Made by a program: the position numbers and the translations under genes
From: Oscillospiraceae bacterium
GTDB lineage: Bacteria; Bacillota; Clostridia; Oscillospirales; Oscillospiraceae
Assembly (NCBI GenBank): GCA_031255955.1
Contig: JAIRRO010000116.1
Location: forward strand, 1-16,442
Direction of reading: 5' to 3'
Length of the DNA: 16,442 nt
Part shown: in pieces, positions 1 to 6,386 of the stretch
Layout of the letters: the number at the start of each line of letters is the position of its first letter
Numbering within the stretch: position 1 is the stretch's first letter
The notes under the pieces: model-generated
The model's input: only the letters and a program-made list of their open reading frames with translations
The model's database searches: none
Told to the model about the DNA's origin: nothing

Positions 1-1
1 G

Positions 2-862
2 GTGTTCCGCGCGGCTGGCTTGCCCGACGGCGTACTTAACACCGTCACGGGGCAAGGCTCAGAGATTGGGGACTATCTTGTCACGCACAGGGACGTCGAT
101 TTTATCAGCTTCACCGGAAGCACGGCTGTCGGTCGCCGCATCGCGCGGCAGACGGGAATGATTCCGCTGCTTATGGAGCTGGGCGGCAAGGATGCGGCGC
201 TTATTCTGGAGGACGCGGATTTGGACGAAGCCGCGCGCGATATCGTCTCCGGCGCGTACAGCTATTCCGGACAGCGCTGCACCGCCGTAAAGCGTGTGCT
301 GGTGGTGGAAAGCGTCGCGGACGAATTAGCCGCTCTATTAAAGCTCCGCGTGGAAAAATTAAAGGTCGGTATGCCGTCAGAGGCGGTGCAAATCACGCCG
401 CTTATCAACGAAAATGCCGCTGATTTTGTGCAGGAGCTGATAGACGACGCGTTGGAGCGCGGCGCGGAGCTGCTGTGCGGCGGGCGGCGCGAGGGGAACT
501 TGATTTATCCCGCGCTGCTTGACCACGTGACAACTGAAATGCGCCTTGCGTGGGAAGAGCCCTTCGGACCCGTGCTGCCCATTCTGCGTGTCCGCGACGC
601 GGACGAGGGTATACGTGTCGCCAACGAATCGGAATACGGCTTGCAATCGGCGGTGTTCACAAAAAACATCAACCGCGCCTTTCATCTTGCCAATATGCTT
701 GAGGTCGGCACCGTACACATCAACAACAAAACCGAGCGCGGACCCGACCACTTCCCGTTTCTCGGCGTAAAATCCTCCGGCATGGGTACGCAGGGCATAC
801 GATACAGCATAGAGGCTATGAGCCGCCCCAAGGTGATTGTCATCAATCTGGACGAGGAATAA
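2..862 (+). CDS. gapN: NADP-dependent non-phosphorylating glyceraldehyde-3-phosphate dehydrogenase, C-terminal part (5' end outside window)
   Basis: This is an aldehyde dehydrogenase of the GapN group. GapN oxidises glyceraldehyde-3-phosphate directly to 3-phosphoglycerate and makes NADPH in the cytoplasm, bypassing the ATP-yielding GAPDH/PGK steps. Seen in the fragment: FTGSTAVG (nucleotide-binding loop, residues 38-45), MELGGKD with the general-base Glu59, and SGQRCTAVKRVLV with the catalytic Cys93. The Glu-Cys spacing of 34 residues equals that of Glu250/Cys284 in Streptococcus mutans GapN, as I recall that protein. Further GapN-like stretches are AWEEPFGPVLP and VGTVHINNKTERG, and the end SIEAMSRPKV. 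The reading frame is open to the window edge, so the GTG at position 2 is not a real start. About 286 of an expected 475-480 residues are present. The stop is at 860-862. I see no clear terminator before the next promoter at 890. Confidence 0.93.
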   Translation: MFRAAGLPDGVLNTVTGQGSEIGDYLVTHRDVDFISFTGSTAVGRRIARQTGMIPLLMELGGKDAALILEDADLDEAARDIVSGAYSYSGQRCTAVKRVLVVESVADELAALLKLRVEKLKVGMPSEAVQITPLINENAADFVQELIDDALERGAELLCGGRREGNLIYPALLDHVTTEMRLAWEEPFGPVLPILRVRDADEGIRVANESEYGLQSAVFTKNINRAFHLANMLEVGTVHINNKTERGPDHFPFLGVKSSGMGTQGIRYSIEAMSRPKVIVINLDEE

Positions 863-889
863 ATCCTTTGCCCCGCGCAAAATAATATC

Positions 890-918
890 TTGACAAATTC
901 TCCGCGCGGATATATTAT
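890..918 (+). promoter_or_regulatory. SigA-type promoter for the SDR gene
   Basis: TTGACA at 890-895 and TATTAT at 913-918 are separated by exactly 17 nt, a near-consensus housekeeping promoter. Transcription should begin near 925, giving a leader of about 45 nt before the SDR start at 970. It lies in the 107-nt gap after gapN, so the SDR gene can be expressed independently of gapN. Confidence 0.85.
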
Positions 919-969
919 ACTGCACAGGAAACAAATCCACGGCAAAAAATTTTTTAGGGAGTGTGCCAA

Positions 970-2055
970 ATGAAAAACTACGCAGGAAAAATCGCATTCA
1001 TCACAGGAGGAGCCTCGGGCGCGGGGCTCGGTCAGGCAAAGCTGTTCGGAGGTCTTGGCGTCAAGGTTACAATTGTTGACATCCGCCAGGAAGCGATCGA
1101 CAAGGCTCTTGATGAACTCAAGTCCCTTGGCATCGACGCCATCGGCATCAAGATGGACCTCACCAACCGCGAGGAGTACATAGCCGCCGCCGACAAGGCG
1201 GAAAAGCACTGGGGCGGACCTCCGCACCTGCTGTTCAACACCGCCGGCGTCAACACGTTCGGTCCCGCGGAAGCCTCCACGTTTGAGGATTACGACTGGG
1301 TTCTCGGCGTCAACCTCCACGGCGTCATCAACGGCTTCGTCATCTTCGTGCCGCGTATGATTAAAGCCTATGGCGGCAAAGACGGCGTGGCAAAGGAAGA
1401 GGCGCACATCTGCGTCGTCTCCTCAATGGGCGCGTTTGACGGCTATTCCACGGACGCCCCGTATTCCGTATCCAAGGCAGCCGTCAACAACCTCGCCTAC
1501 AGCTACTATGACGCACTGAAGCCCTACGGCATCGGCGTCACCGTGCAATGCCCCGCAAACATCAATTCCAACATCGGCGAGGCTATCAAAACCCGTCCTG
1601 AGCATCTCAAGAATTCCGGCTATCACACGTCCGAGGGCACAATCAATATGCTGAAGAGCATCCACGCCACGGGCATCGACCCCGTCCGTCTTGCAGAGGC
1701 TATGAAGTTCGCCATCGACAACGGAATGCCGATGTGCATCCCCGCTTACGGCGGCGACGGCGCGCTTACAAATCCGCTTGGCGAAAACACGTTCAAGAAG
1801 TTCATTCAATGGACGTCCGTTGAGGGTATGGCTCAGCTCAAGAAGGACGCCGAGGAACAGGCAGCTCGCATGGCTGATTTCCGTCGTCAGATGGAGGAGC
1901 AGCGCAAAAAGTGGGAGGAAGAGCACCCCGGCGAGACGTATCAAGCCCCCGCATCCCCCTTTGGCGGCGGCGCACCGGCTGACCCGAACGTACCGATGGA
2001 GACCTTCGGTATGGCGCGCGCTGACCTCGATTGGGTCAACAACCACAAGCAATAA
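970..2055 (+). CDS. SDR-family NAD(P)-dependent oxidoreductase with charged C-terminal tail
   Basis: This is a short-chain dehydrogenase/reductase of 361 residues with unknown substrate. Seen: the Rossmann glycine motif TGGASGAGLG near residue 12, NTAG, the catalytic-Ser strand VVSSMG, and the YSVSK catalytic Tyr/Lys pair. The classical SDR fold normally ends after about 250-280 residues. Here a further stretch follows: a charged, probably helical segment (QLKKDAEEQAARM...RRQMEEQRKKWEEE) and a Pro/Gly-rich tail ending WVNNHKQ. The ATG at 970 is preferred over the in-frame GTG at 961 because AGGGAG (956-961) sits 8 nt before it and would overlap the GTG. The gene has its own promoter and terminator, so it is a single-gene unit. 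The family is secure; any specific reaction would be a guess. Confidence 0.92.
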   Translation: MKNYAGKIAFITGGASGAGLGQAKLFGGLGVKVTIVDIRQEAIDKALDELKSLGIDAIGIKMDLTNREEYIAAADKAEKHWGGPPHLLFNTAGVNTFGPAEASTFEDYDWVLGVNLHGVINGFVIFVPRMIKAYGGKDGVAKEEAHICVVSSMGAFDGYSTDAPYSVSKAAVNNLAYSYYDALKPYGIGVTVQCPANINSNIGEAIKTRPEHLKNSGYHTSEGTINMLKSIHATGIDPVRLAEAMKFAIDNGMPMCIPAYGGDGALTNPLGENTFKKFIQWTSVEGMAQLKKDAEEQAARMADFRRQMEEQRKKWEEEHPGETYQAPASPFGGGAPADPNVPMETFGMARADLDWVNNHKQ

Positions 2056-2078
2056 ACAGTAATTCAATCACATAAGCG

Positions 2079-2112
2079 GCGACGGCGTCCCATTTGGGAC
2101 GCCGTCGTTTTC
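2079..2112 (+). terminator. Rho-independent terminator after the SDR gene
   Basis: A perfect 11-bp stem (GACGGCGTCCC at 2081-2091, GGGACGCCGTC at 2096-2106) with a 4-nt ATTT loop is followed by GTTTTCTTA. It starts 25 nt after the SDR stop. The stem also sits just beyond the end of the convergent nucleotidyltransferase gene (stop at 2113). On the minus strand it lacks a U-tract, so I call it only for the plus strand. Confidence 0.88.
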
Positions 2113-2904
2113 TTATATCCGTTCCGCTATCGCGTTTAAGTATCGCAGCGCGCGGCTTTCCGCCTTGTCACGCAGGAAAAGGCTTGCTTTGTTTACCCCG
2201 CGCAGCGAAATATACAGGTTCGCCGCCGCCTTTAGGGCGCGTATGCAGCTTTTTGCGTTGTATTCCGCCAGCGTTTCCGTAAGCATACGGGCGTCCTCCG
2301 GGCAGTCGCGCTCGATATGGCGCACACCATGCGGCGGAAAGCCGTTTTTCATGCTAATCAGCGGTCCCAGCACGTTAAGCCGCAAAAATCCCAGCGAATC
2401 TATCGCGTCAAACAAATCCCCGCGCCCGATGCGCGTGGCGATGAAATGCACCCAAATCCAAAATCTATCCTCAAACCATTGCAAATCCGGAATGGGGACG
2501 CGCGCCGGATGCCTGGCAAGCTCATCCGCCAAAAGCGTTGCCGTTTGAAACAGTATGACGGGGTCGTCATACCGCTCACCGGCGTCAGAGAGCTTCATAA
2601 AATTGAGATCCACGTGCATTAGCGGCTCGTCATACAGGCAAATTAATAGATTCGGGCGCTGGATATGCTCCCCCGTGAAGCTTGCGAGCAGCGCGCCGAG
2701 GCTCTCCGCGATTTTTACGCGTTCTTGCAAAACCTCATCCCAGCACTCGTCGCGCACTGCCACGGTGAAGTCCAATCCGGAATATTCGTCCATCGACTCG
2801 CGCCTGATGTAAGAGCCGCCCAAAGCCACGCCCGCAATTCTTTTATCCCGTTCCAGCGCCGGTGAGGCTGTGTTAATAAACCGCTGCTGCGCGCTTGTTA
2901 TCAT
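2113..2904 (-). CDS. Nucleotidyltransferase-like protein lacking one catalytic Asp
   Basis: This 263-residue cytoplasmic protein resembles the polymerase-beta-type nucleotidyltransferases related to aminoglycoside adenylyltransferases. Seen: GGS at residues 29-31, a DEYSGLDFTVAV segment (39-50), and a later Asp in HVDLNF (D99) that fits the third metal-binding acid. Families of this kind normally have Asp-x-Asp after the GGS helix (as in YSDLDL). Here the first Asp is Gly43 (codon GGA), so activity is doubtful. The C-terminal half (WFEDRFWIWVHFIATRIGRGDLFDA) looks helical and may bind substrate. The ATG at 2904 is chosen, with a GGGG-type ribosome site 7-8 nt upstream; a GTG at 2913 with AGGAA upstream is an alternative. 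The frame remains open further upstream, but a promoter lies inside that stretch, so the longer start at 3054 is not real. Substrate unknown. Confidence 0.8.
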   Translation of the reverse strand: MITSAQQRFINTASPALERDKRIAGVALGGSYIRRESMDEYSGLDFTVAVRDECWDEVLQERVKIAESLGALLASFTGEHIQRPNLLICLYDEPLMHVDLNFMKLSDAGERYDDPVILFQTATLLADELARHPARVPIPDLQWFEDRFWIWVHFIATRIGRGDLFDAIDSLGFLRLNVLGPLISMKNGFPPHGVRHIERDCPEDARMLTETLAEYNAKSCIRALKAAANLYISLRGVNKASLFLRDKAESRALRYLNAIAERI

Positions 2905-2949
2905 TGTAAGCACCCCGTTTCCTGTTAATTTTAGTATACCATTATGTGT

Positions 2950-2977
2950 ATTATACGCTTTTCCCGAAAAATAGCAA
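2950..2977 (-). promoter_or_regulatory. SigA-type promoter for the nucleotidyltransferase gene
   Basis: On the minus strand, TTGCTA (2977-2972) and a perfect TATAAT (2955-2950) are 16 nt apart. Transcription would begin near 2943, about 30-40 nt before the proposed starts at 2913/2904. It lies just after the terminator of the upstream M23 gene, so the two minus-strand genes appear to be separate units. Confidence 0.7.
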
Positions 2978-2995
2978 GTATTTTTATCATCAATA

Positions 2996-3026
2996 AACAC
3001 AAAACCCGCACCGTTTTCGGCGCGGG
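2996..3026 (-). terminator. Rho-independent terminator after the M23 peptidase gene
   Basis: Read on the minus strand, CCCGCGCCG and CGGTGCGGG form a 9-bp stem (one G-U pair) around an AAAA loop, followed by TTTTGTGTTT. It lies 36 nt after the M23 stop at 3062 and before the promoter of the next gene. Confidence 0.85.
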
Positions 3027-3061
3027 CTTTGCTCCGCTTGCGCTTGTATTTCACGCCGTTT

Positions 3062-3979
3062 TTACGGCAGATATTTTTCGGGGTTTACCGGTATGCCGTC
3101 CTTACGTATTTCAAAGTGGCAGTGAACGCCGCTCGCCACGCCTGTAGCGCCCATCTCCGCGATTTTCTGTCCGCGCTGAACCTTTTCGCCCACCTCCACA
3201 AGCAGCTTGTCGTTGTGCCCATAGTATGTCACATCGCCGTTATCGTGCTGAATCTGCACTAACAGACCATAGCCCGCCAGCGATCTGTCCGCAAGTATCA
3301 CCTCGCCGCCGTCGGCAGCATAAATAGCGTCGCCGCGCTTACCCGCAATGTCAAGTCCCTTGTGGTTGGACGAGCCGACATCATTCCCGCGGAACCCGTA
3401 CCGCGACGACACAGCTCCGTTCGCCGGCCATATATAGCTGCCGTAAGAGGCTGTAATCGGACGCTCCGCCGTACCCACCGCGATTTTCTTCGCCACCGGC
3501 TCTGTGACAAGCTCGCTTGAAACTGTTTCAACGGGTGACGCCGCGCCCTCAAAAAATTCATTGCGTGTTAAAACGCGCCGCAGACCCTCACGCCCTTCTT
3601 CAAGCACCGCCGTTTCACCCTTGTATAAATCGGCGGAGGACACTGTTACCGTCTCAAACGGCACGGATAAATAGGTTGAGCTTTCCTCAACGCGCGCGGG
3701 GGACGCCTTTTCCATGTCGTCCGCCTCAAAGGCGGCAAGCGGGACGCGCGCGTCCGCGATGCTCCCGATGCTTTCTGTGCTTGCGCTTCGCATATTAGCA
3801 GCCATCGCCGCGCGCGGGGCAATCAGCGCCGCCCCCGCCATAATAACGCAGGCAACAGCCGACGCGTATGCCAGCGCGTACCGCCGCGAGGGGCGGCTTG
3901 ACCCCAAGCGCGAGAAAAACGAGTCTGCGCATACAAGCGCGCGCGGGGCGTATAGTGTTCTTGAATTGCTGTGTCGCAT
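3062..3979 (-). CDS. Membrane-anchored G5-domain / M23 (LytM-type) peptidase
   Basis: This 305-residue protein is predicted to cleave peptidoglycan cross-bridges outside the cell membrane. Order of parts: a basic N-terminus; one hydrophobic segment at about residues 34-58 (signal peptide or anchor; an Ala-rich AAMA-A site follows); a linker; a G5-like region at about 100-170; and an M23 domain at about 182-305. The Zn ligands and catalytic residues are all visible: H206 and D210 in HKGLD, H255 in YGH, and H286/H288 in HCHFE, so it should be active. The ATG at 3979 has AGGAG (3994-3990) 10 nt upstream. It is divergent from spoIIR and has its own promoter. M23 proteins acting in sporulation include SpoIIQ, but SpoIIQ-type function is only suggested by the neighbour; a general cell-wall hydrolase is equally possible. 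Confidence 0.9.
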   Translation of the reverse strand: MRHSNSRTLYAPRALVCADSFFSRLGSSRPSRRYALAYASAVACVIMAGAALIAPRAAMAANMRSASTESIGSIADARVPLAAFEADDMEKASPARVEESSTYLSVPFETVTVSSADLYKGETAVLEEGREGLRRVLTRNEFFEGAASPVETVSSELVTEPVAKKIAVGTAERPITASYGSYIWPANGAVSSRYGFRGNDVGSSNHKGLDIAGKRGDAIYAADGGEVILADRSLAGYGLLVQIQHDNGDVTYYGHNDKLLVEVGEKVQRGQKIAEMGATGVASGVHCHFEIRKDGIPVNPEKYLP

Positions 3980-4072
3980 AGATGAAAATCTCCTGAAAAG
4001 TGCTGTAAATTCGGATTGTTTACGTTTGTATCTCCGTTTGATTACTATAGGTTACAATTTTGTTGCCTGCGA

Positions 4073-4101
4073 ATATTACACCATCCGAAAGCGCTTGTCA
4101 A
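4073..4101 (-). promoter_or_regulatory. SigA-type promoter for the M23 peptidase gene
   Basis: On the minus strand, TTGACA (4101-4096) and TAATAT (4078-4073) are 17 nt apart. Transcription near 4066 gives a leader of about 87 nt before the ATG at 3979. This is a vegetative-type promoter; it argues against exclusively forespore expression of the M23 gene. It lies in the AT-rich divergent region shared with spoIIR. Confidence 0.8.
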
Positions 4102-4191
4102 TACTTTTTTGAATATTTTTTTATTTTTTCGGCGATAATTTTTTCGGCGGGAATATTTAGACCGTATTCACTGAAACGGAGGATTACAGCA

Positions 4192-4830
4192 TTGTTATTT
4201 TCAAAGAGGCTCAATTACTTACGGATAGGCGTCGGCTCTTTCCTGATTGCCGTTGCCGTTGCGCTGCTTTTTGGCGCTTCTCTTTCGCGCGAGCAGACGA
4301 ATCTGTCATCAAAGCTTATTCGTCTGCACGTGGTGGCAAGCTCTGATTCCCGGGAGGATCAGGCGCTTAAGCTGCGCGTCCGCGACGCCGTTCTGGAAAC
4401 ACTCTCCGCGCCGCTGGCACAGGCGAACAGCGTGCGCGCCGCGGCGGAGATAATAAACGGTGATCTGGAGTCCGCGCGGGCTGCCGCCCTGCGCGAAATT
4501 CGCGCCGCGGGTTATGATTATAACGTAACAGCCGCTGTTACCTCTGAGGCTTTCCCCACGCGGGAATACGACACCTTTACCCTCCCCGCGGGCGATTACA
4601 CCGCCCTGCGCGTTGTAATCGGCGAAGGCGGCGGGCAAAACTGGTGGTGCGTCGTCTTTCCCCCGCTCTGCGCGCCCGACGGCGTGACATATGAATTAGA
4701 TGGCGAATATGGCGCATCTATATTATTGGATGACGACGAAATAAAACTCATCACGGACAAGGACGGCTATGTCATACGTTTTAAGTGTCTGGAGCTGCTG
4801 GCAAAGCTCCGCGAGCTGATATCGGGATAA
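4192..4830 (+). CDS. spoIIR: Stage II sporulation protein R (SpoIIR)
   Basis: SpoIIR is made in the forespore under SigF and signals across the septum to trigger SpoIIGA cleavage of pro-SigE in the mother cell. The 212-residue protein has one hydrophobic segment at about residues 11-29 (signal or anchor), then the family hallmarks IRLHVVASSDSREDQALKLR (43-62) and YTALRVVIGEGGGQNWWCVV (136-155) followed by FPPLC. The reading frame is open back to 4060, but the best start is the TTG at 4192: GGAGG (4179-4183) is 8 nt upstream and the hydrophobic segment then falls at the normal distance from the N-terminus. A TTG start may keep expression low. The upstream DNA is very AT-rich; I could not find a convincing SigF promoter. 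The gene is divergent from the M23 peptidase. Confidence 0.92.
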   Translation: MLFSKRLNYLRIGVGSFLIAVAVALLFGASLSREQTNLSSKLIRLHVVASSDSREDQALKLRVRDAVLETLSAPLAQANSVRAAAEIINGDLESARAAALREIRAAGYDYNVTAAVTSEAFPTREYDTFTLPAGDYTALRVVIGEGGGQNWWCVVFPPLCAPDGVTYELDGEYGASILLDDDEIKLITDKDGYVIRFKCLELLAKLRELISG

Positions 4831-4867
4831 AAAATACGAAAAATTTTTGTTTTTTTCGATTTAAGGC

Positions 4868-4896
4868 TTGACAAGCGTTTGGTTATTTGTTAGAAT
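4868..4896 (+). promoter_or_regulatory. SigA-type promoter for the small membrane protein gene
   Basis: TTGACA (4868-4873) and TAGAAT (4891-4896) are 17 nt apart. Transcription near 4903 would give a leader of about 48 nt before the ATG at 4951. It separates the following small gene from spoIIR. Confidence 0.82.
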
Positions 4897-4950
4897 CAAC
4901 TTGATTCAGGTATATTCAGATAAACCACAGACAGACCGGGAGGACGTGTT

Positions 4951-5193
4951 ATGTCCGAATTTTTCACCGATAAATCCGCCTCGCGGCGCTTTGAGGAGCG
5001 CGGCGGCAGGGTCTGTGTGTCCGAATCCGCCTGCCAAGACGCGGGTGAAACACGTTCCAATTTCAGCGGTATTTCCGGATTAAGGCGCGCGCTTAACGTG
5101 TGCCTTATTATTTTATACACGGTAAATATCCTTCTTGCCCTCCTCCGACTTCTCAGCCGGAGCGAAACGGAGCTACCCGACGACGGCGAATAA
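4951..5193 (+). CDS. Small single-pass membrane protein, unknown function
   Basis: This encodes 80 residues that I do not recognise. It begins with a charged, soluble part of about 45 residues (MSEFFTDKSASRRFEERGG..., two Cys at 22 and 28). One hydrophobic helix follows (ALNVCLIILYTVNILLALLRLL, written here in two halves: ALNVCLIILYT and VNILLALLRLL), then a short acidic end (SETELPDDGE). The ATG is preceded by GGGAGG with 7 nt spacing. It also has its own consensus promoter and is followed directly by a terminator. That full set of signals is the main reason to accept it as a real gene. An inside-out orientation cannot be fixed from the sequence. Confidence 0.75.
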   Translation: MSEFFTDKSASRRFEERGGRVCVSESACQDAGETRSNFSGISGLRRALNVCLIILYTVNILLALLRLLSRSETELPDDGE

Positions 5194-5214
5194 TCCCCGT
5201 CACGCGTACCGCAG

Positions 5215-5244
5215 GCTCCGTTTTACAAACGGGGCTTTTATTAT
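5215..5244 (+). terminator. Rho-independent terminator after the small membrane protein gene
   Basis: GCTCCGTTT (5215-5223) pairs with AAACGGGGC (5227-5235), 9 bp with one G-U pair and a 3-nt loop, followed by TTTTATTATTT. It begins 22 nt after the stop at 5193. Confidence 0.85.
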
Positions 5245-5295
5245 TTCCGGACGGCTCCCCCGCCGGGGCGCAGATTACTGGGAGGCTTGATACAT

Positions 5296-5982
5296 ATGAA
5301 GCGCATAACGATTGTAACCGGGCATTACGGCAGCGGGAAAACGGAGTTCTCCCTAAATCTTGCGCTGCGCGAGGTCTCGTCCGGCAACAAGGCGTATACC
5401 GGGCTTGCCGTGTGCGATCTTGACCTTGTAAACCCGTATTTCCGCTCACGCGAGCGGCGGCAGGAGCTTGAAGCGCGCGGTATTGAGGTCTTCGGCAGTG
5501 CTTATCGCGAAGAAATTACGGCGGAAATTCCCGCGCTGGACGCCGGGGCGCGCGCCCCGCTGGAGAACAAGAGTTATCGCGTCATCATCGATTCCGGGGG
5601 CAACGATTCCGGCGCGCTCGTTCTGCGGCAGTTTGGAAAGTATTTCACGGACGCCGAAACGGATGTAATCGCCGTTGTGAACTTCAAGCGCTATGAAACG
5701 CAGGACATAGAGCGCGCGGCGGAGCAGATTGCGGCAATAGAACGCGCCACGGGACTTGCCGCTGGCTTCATCGTCAACAACACCCACCTGCTTCGCGAAA
5801 CCACGGCGGAAACAATTCTCAGCGGACACGCCCTCTCCCTTGACCTCTGCGCCGCGCTCGGCAAAACACTGTTATATGACTGCTTTCCCCAACCCATAGT
5901 CCCGCCGGAGCAGCTTTCGGGCATCTCCGCCACACTCTTCCCCCTCGCGCTTCATATGCGCCCCGCATGGCTGGACAGATAA
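5296..5982 (+). CDS. P-loop ATPase / nucleotide-binding protein upstream of the oxidoreductase genes
   Basis: This 228-residue cytoplasmic protein has a SIMIBI-type (CobQ/MinD/ParA-like) nucleotide-binding fold. Seen: Walker A GHYGSGKTE at residues 9-17, a CDLDLVNPYFRSRE segment (40-53) in the position of the switch/DxD region, and Walker B-like VIIDSGGNDSG (96-106). The ATG at 5296 is chosen because GGGAGG (5280-5285) stands 10 nt upstream; the in-frame TTG at 5287 would lie one base from it. The reaction is unknown. Its position ahead of the ferredoxin and 2-oxoacid oxidoreductase genes on the same strand suggests a role with that enzyme, such as cofactor or cluster handling or assembly. 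A 179-nt repeat-bearing gap separates them, and no promoter was found in that gap, so co-transcription is likely but not shown. Confidence 0.85.
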   Translation: MKRITIVTGHYGSGKTEFSLNLALREVSSGNKAYTGLAVCDLDLVNPYFRSRERRQELEARGIEVFGSAYREEITAEIPALDAGARAPLENKSYRVIIDSGGNDSGALVLRQFGKYFTDAETDVIAVVNFKRYETQDIERAAEQIAAIERATGLAAGFIVNNTHLLRETTAETILSGHALSLDLCAALGKTLLYDCFPQPIVPPEQLSGISATLFPLALHMRPAWLDR

Positions 5983-5985
5983 CAT

Positions 5986-6134
5986 GCGTACCCCGTGCCG
6001 CAGCATATGCGATAACACCCCGCGAAGCGTTCCCCGTGCCGCAGCACGTTAAGCGAAGCGTTCCCCGTGCCGCAGCACATGGCGCGGTACACGCCCGCGC
6101 CCGCGCCATAGGCGCGTTCCCCGTGCCGCAGCAC
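5986..6134 (+). repeat. Four copies of a 21-nt hairpin-forming repeat
   Basis: Four direct copies lie at 5986-6006, 6027-6047, 6058-6078 and 6114-6134, all sharing CCCCGTGCCGCAGCA. The last three are identical over 21 nt (GCGTTCCCC-GTGCCGCAGCAC); the first has GCGTA and ends in T. Copies two and three share a further five bases to the left (26 nt, at 6022-6047 and 6053-6078). Start-to-start distances are 41, 31 and 56 nt, so this is not a regular tandem array. Each last-three copy contains GTGC-CGCA-GCAC, a 4-bp hairpin. The block fills almost all of the gap between the ATPase stop (5982) and the ferredoxin ribosome site (6147-6153). A fifth, inverted copy is at 15159-15179. Confidence 0.9.
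6079..6109 (+). repeat. 9-bp perfect inverted repeat within the repeat block
   Basis: ATGGCGCGG (6079-6087) and CCGCGCCAT (6101-6109) are exact reverse complements around a 13-nt loop, between the third and fourth copies of the 21-nt repeat. In RNA it would form a strong GC-rich hairpin. There is no T-run after it, so it is not an intrinsic terminator. Confidence 0.7.
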
Positions 6135-6161
6135 ATTCTATCACAAAAAGGAGCATTAATT

Positions 6162-6386
6162 ATGGCAAAATTCAAGGTTGTATTCGACAGCGACACGTGC
6201 AAAGGCTGCGAGCTCTGCCGCGCGTCCTGTCCCAAGGGTCTCATCGAAATGAGCAGCGAAATCAACTCAAAGGGCTATAGCCCCGCCGGTATCACCCGCC
6301 AGGAGGAGTGCGTCGGCTGCACCTCATGCGCGCTTGTCTGCCCCGACGGCGCAATCGGTATTTTCAGAGAGGAGGAATCACAATGA
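6162..6386 (+). CDS. Ferredoxin-type (delta) subunit of 2-oxoacid:ferredoxin oxidoreductase
   Basis: This 74-residue protein carries two [4Fe-4S] clusters and passes electrons between the catalytic subunits and free ferredoxin. Two full binding motifs are visible: CKGCELCRASCP and CVGCTSCALVCP. The ATG at 6162 is set by AAAAAGGAG (6145-6153) 8 nt upstream. The frame is open to 5967, but the extra residues are just a translation of the repeat block. The stop overlaps the alpha-subunit start as ATGA (6383-6386), indicating translational coupling. It would be called KorD or VorD depending on substrate. Confidence 0.95.
   Translation: MAKFKVVFDSDTCKGCELCRASCPKGLIEMSSEINSKGYSPAGITRQEECVGCTSCALVCPDGAIGIFREEESQ

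Noticed and set aside
682..1407. Minus-strand open frame of 241 codons spanning the gapN end and the SDR start
   Set aside because: It runs antisense to two well-supported genes and across their promoter region, with no recognisable product.
2905..3054. Longer N-terminus for the nucleotidyltransferase (start at 3054)
   Set aside because: It would run through the terminator of the M23 gene and the gene's own promoter at 2950-2977.
4132..4160. SigF-type promoter for spoIIR
   Set aside because: GGGAATATTT at 4149-4158 partly fits the -10 pattern, but no GYATA element lies at the right distance.
4837..4858. Terminator after spoIIR
   Set aside because: Only a 7-bp AT-rich stem (CGAAAAA/TTTTTCG) with an 8-nt T-rich loop and no T-run after it; too weak to call.
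5222..5244. Promoter for the P-loop ATPase (TTTACA, TATTAT)
   Set aside because: The two boxes are only 11 nt apart and lie within the terminator hairpin.
5986..6134. CRISPR array
   Set aside because: Repeat unit of 21 nt with irregular distances of 41, 31 and 56 nt, GC-rich related spacers, and no cas genes.
5952..6265. Open frames on both strands across the 21-nt repeat block, with repeated peptides such as LRHGER and CCGTGNAS
   Set aside because: They are translations of the DNA repeat in several frames, have no ribosome site, and overlap real genes.
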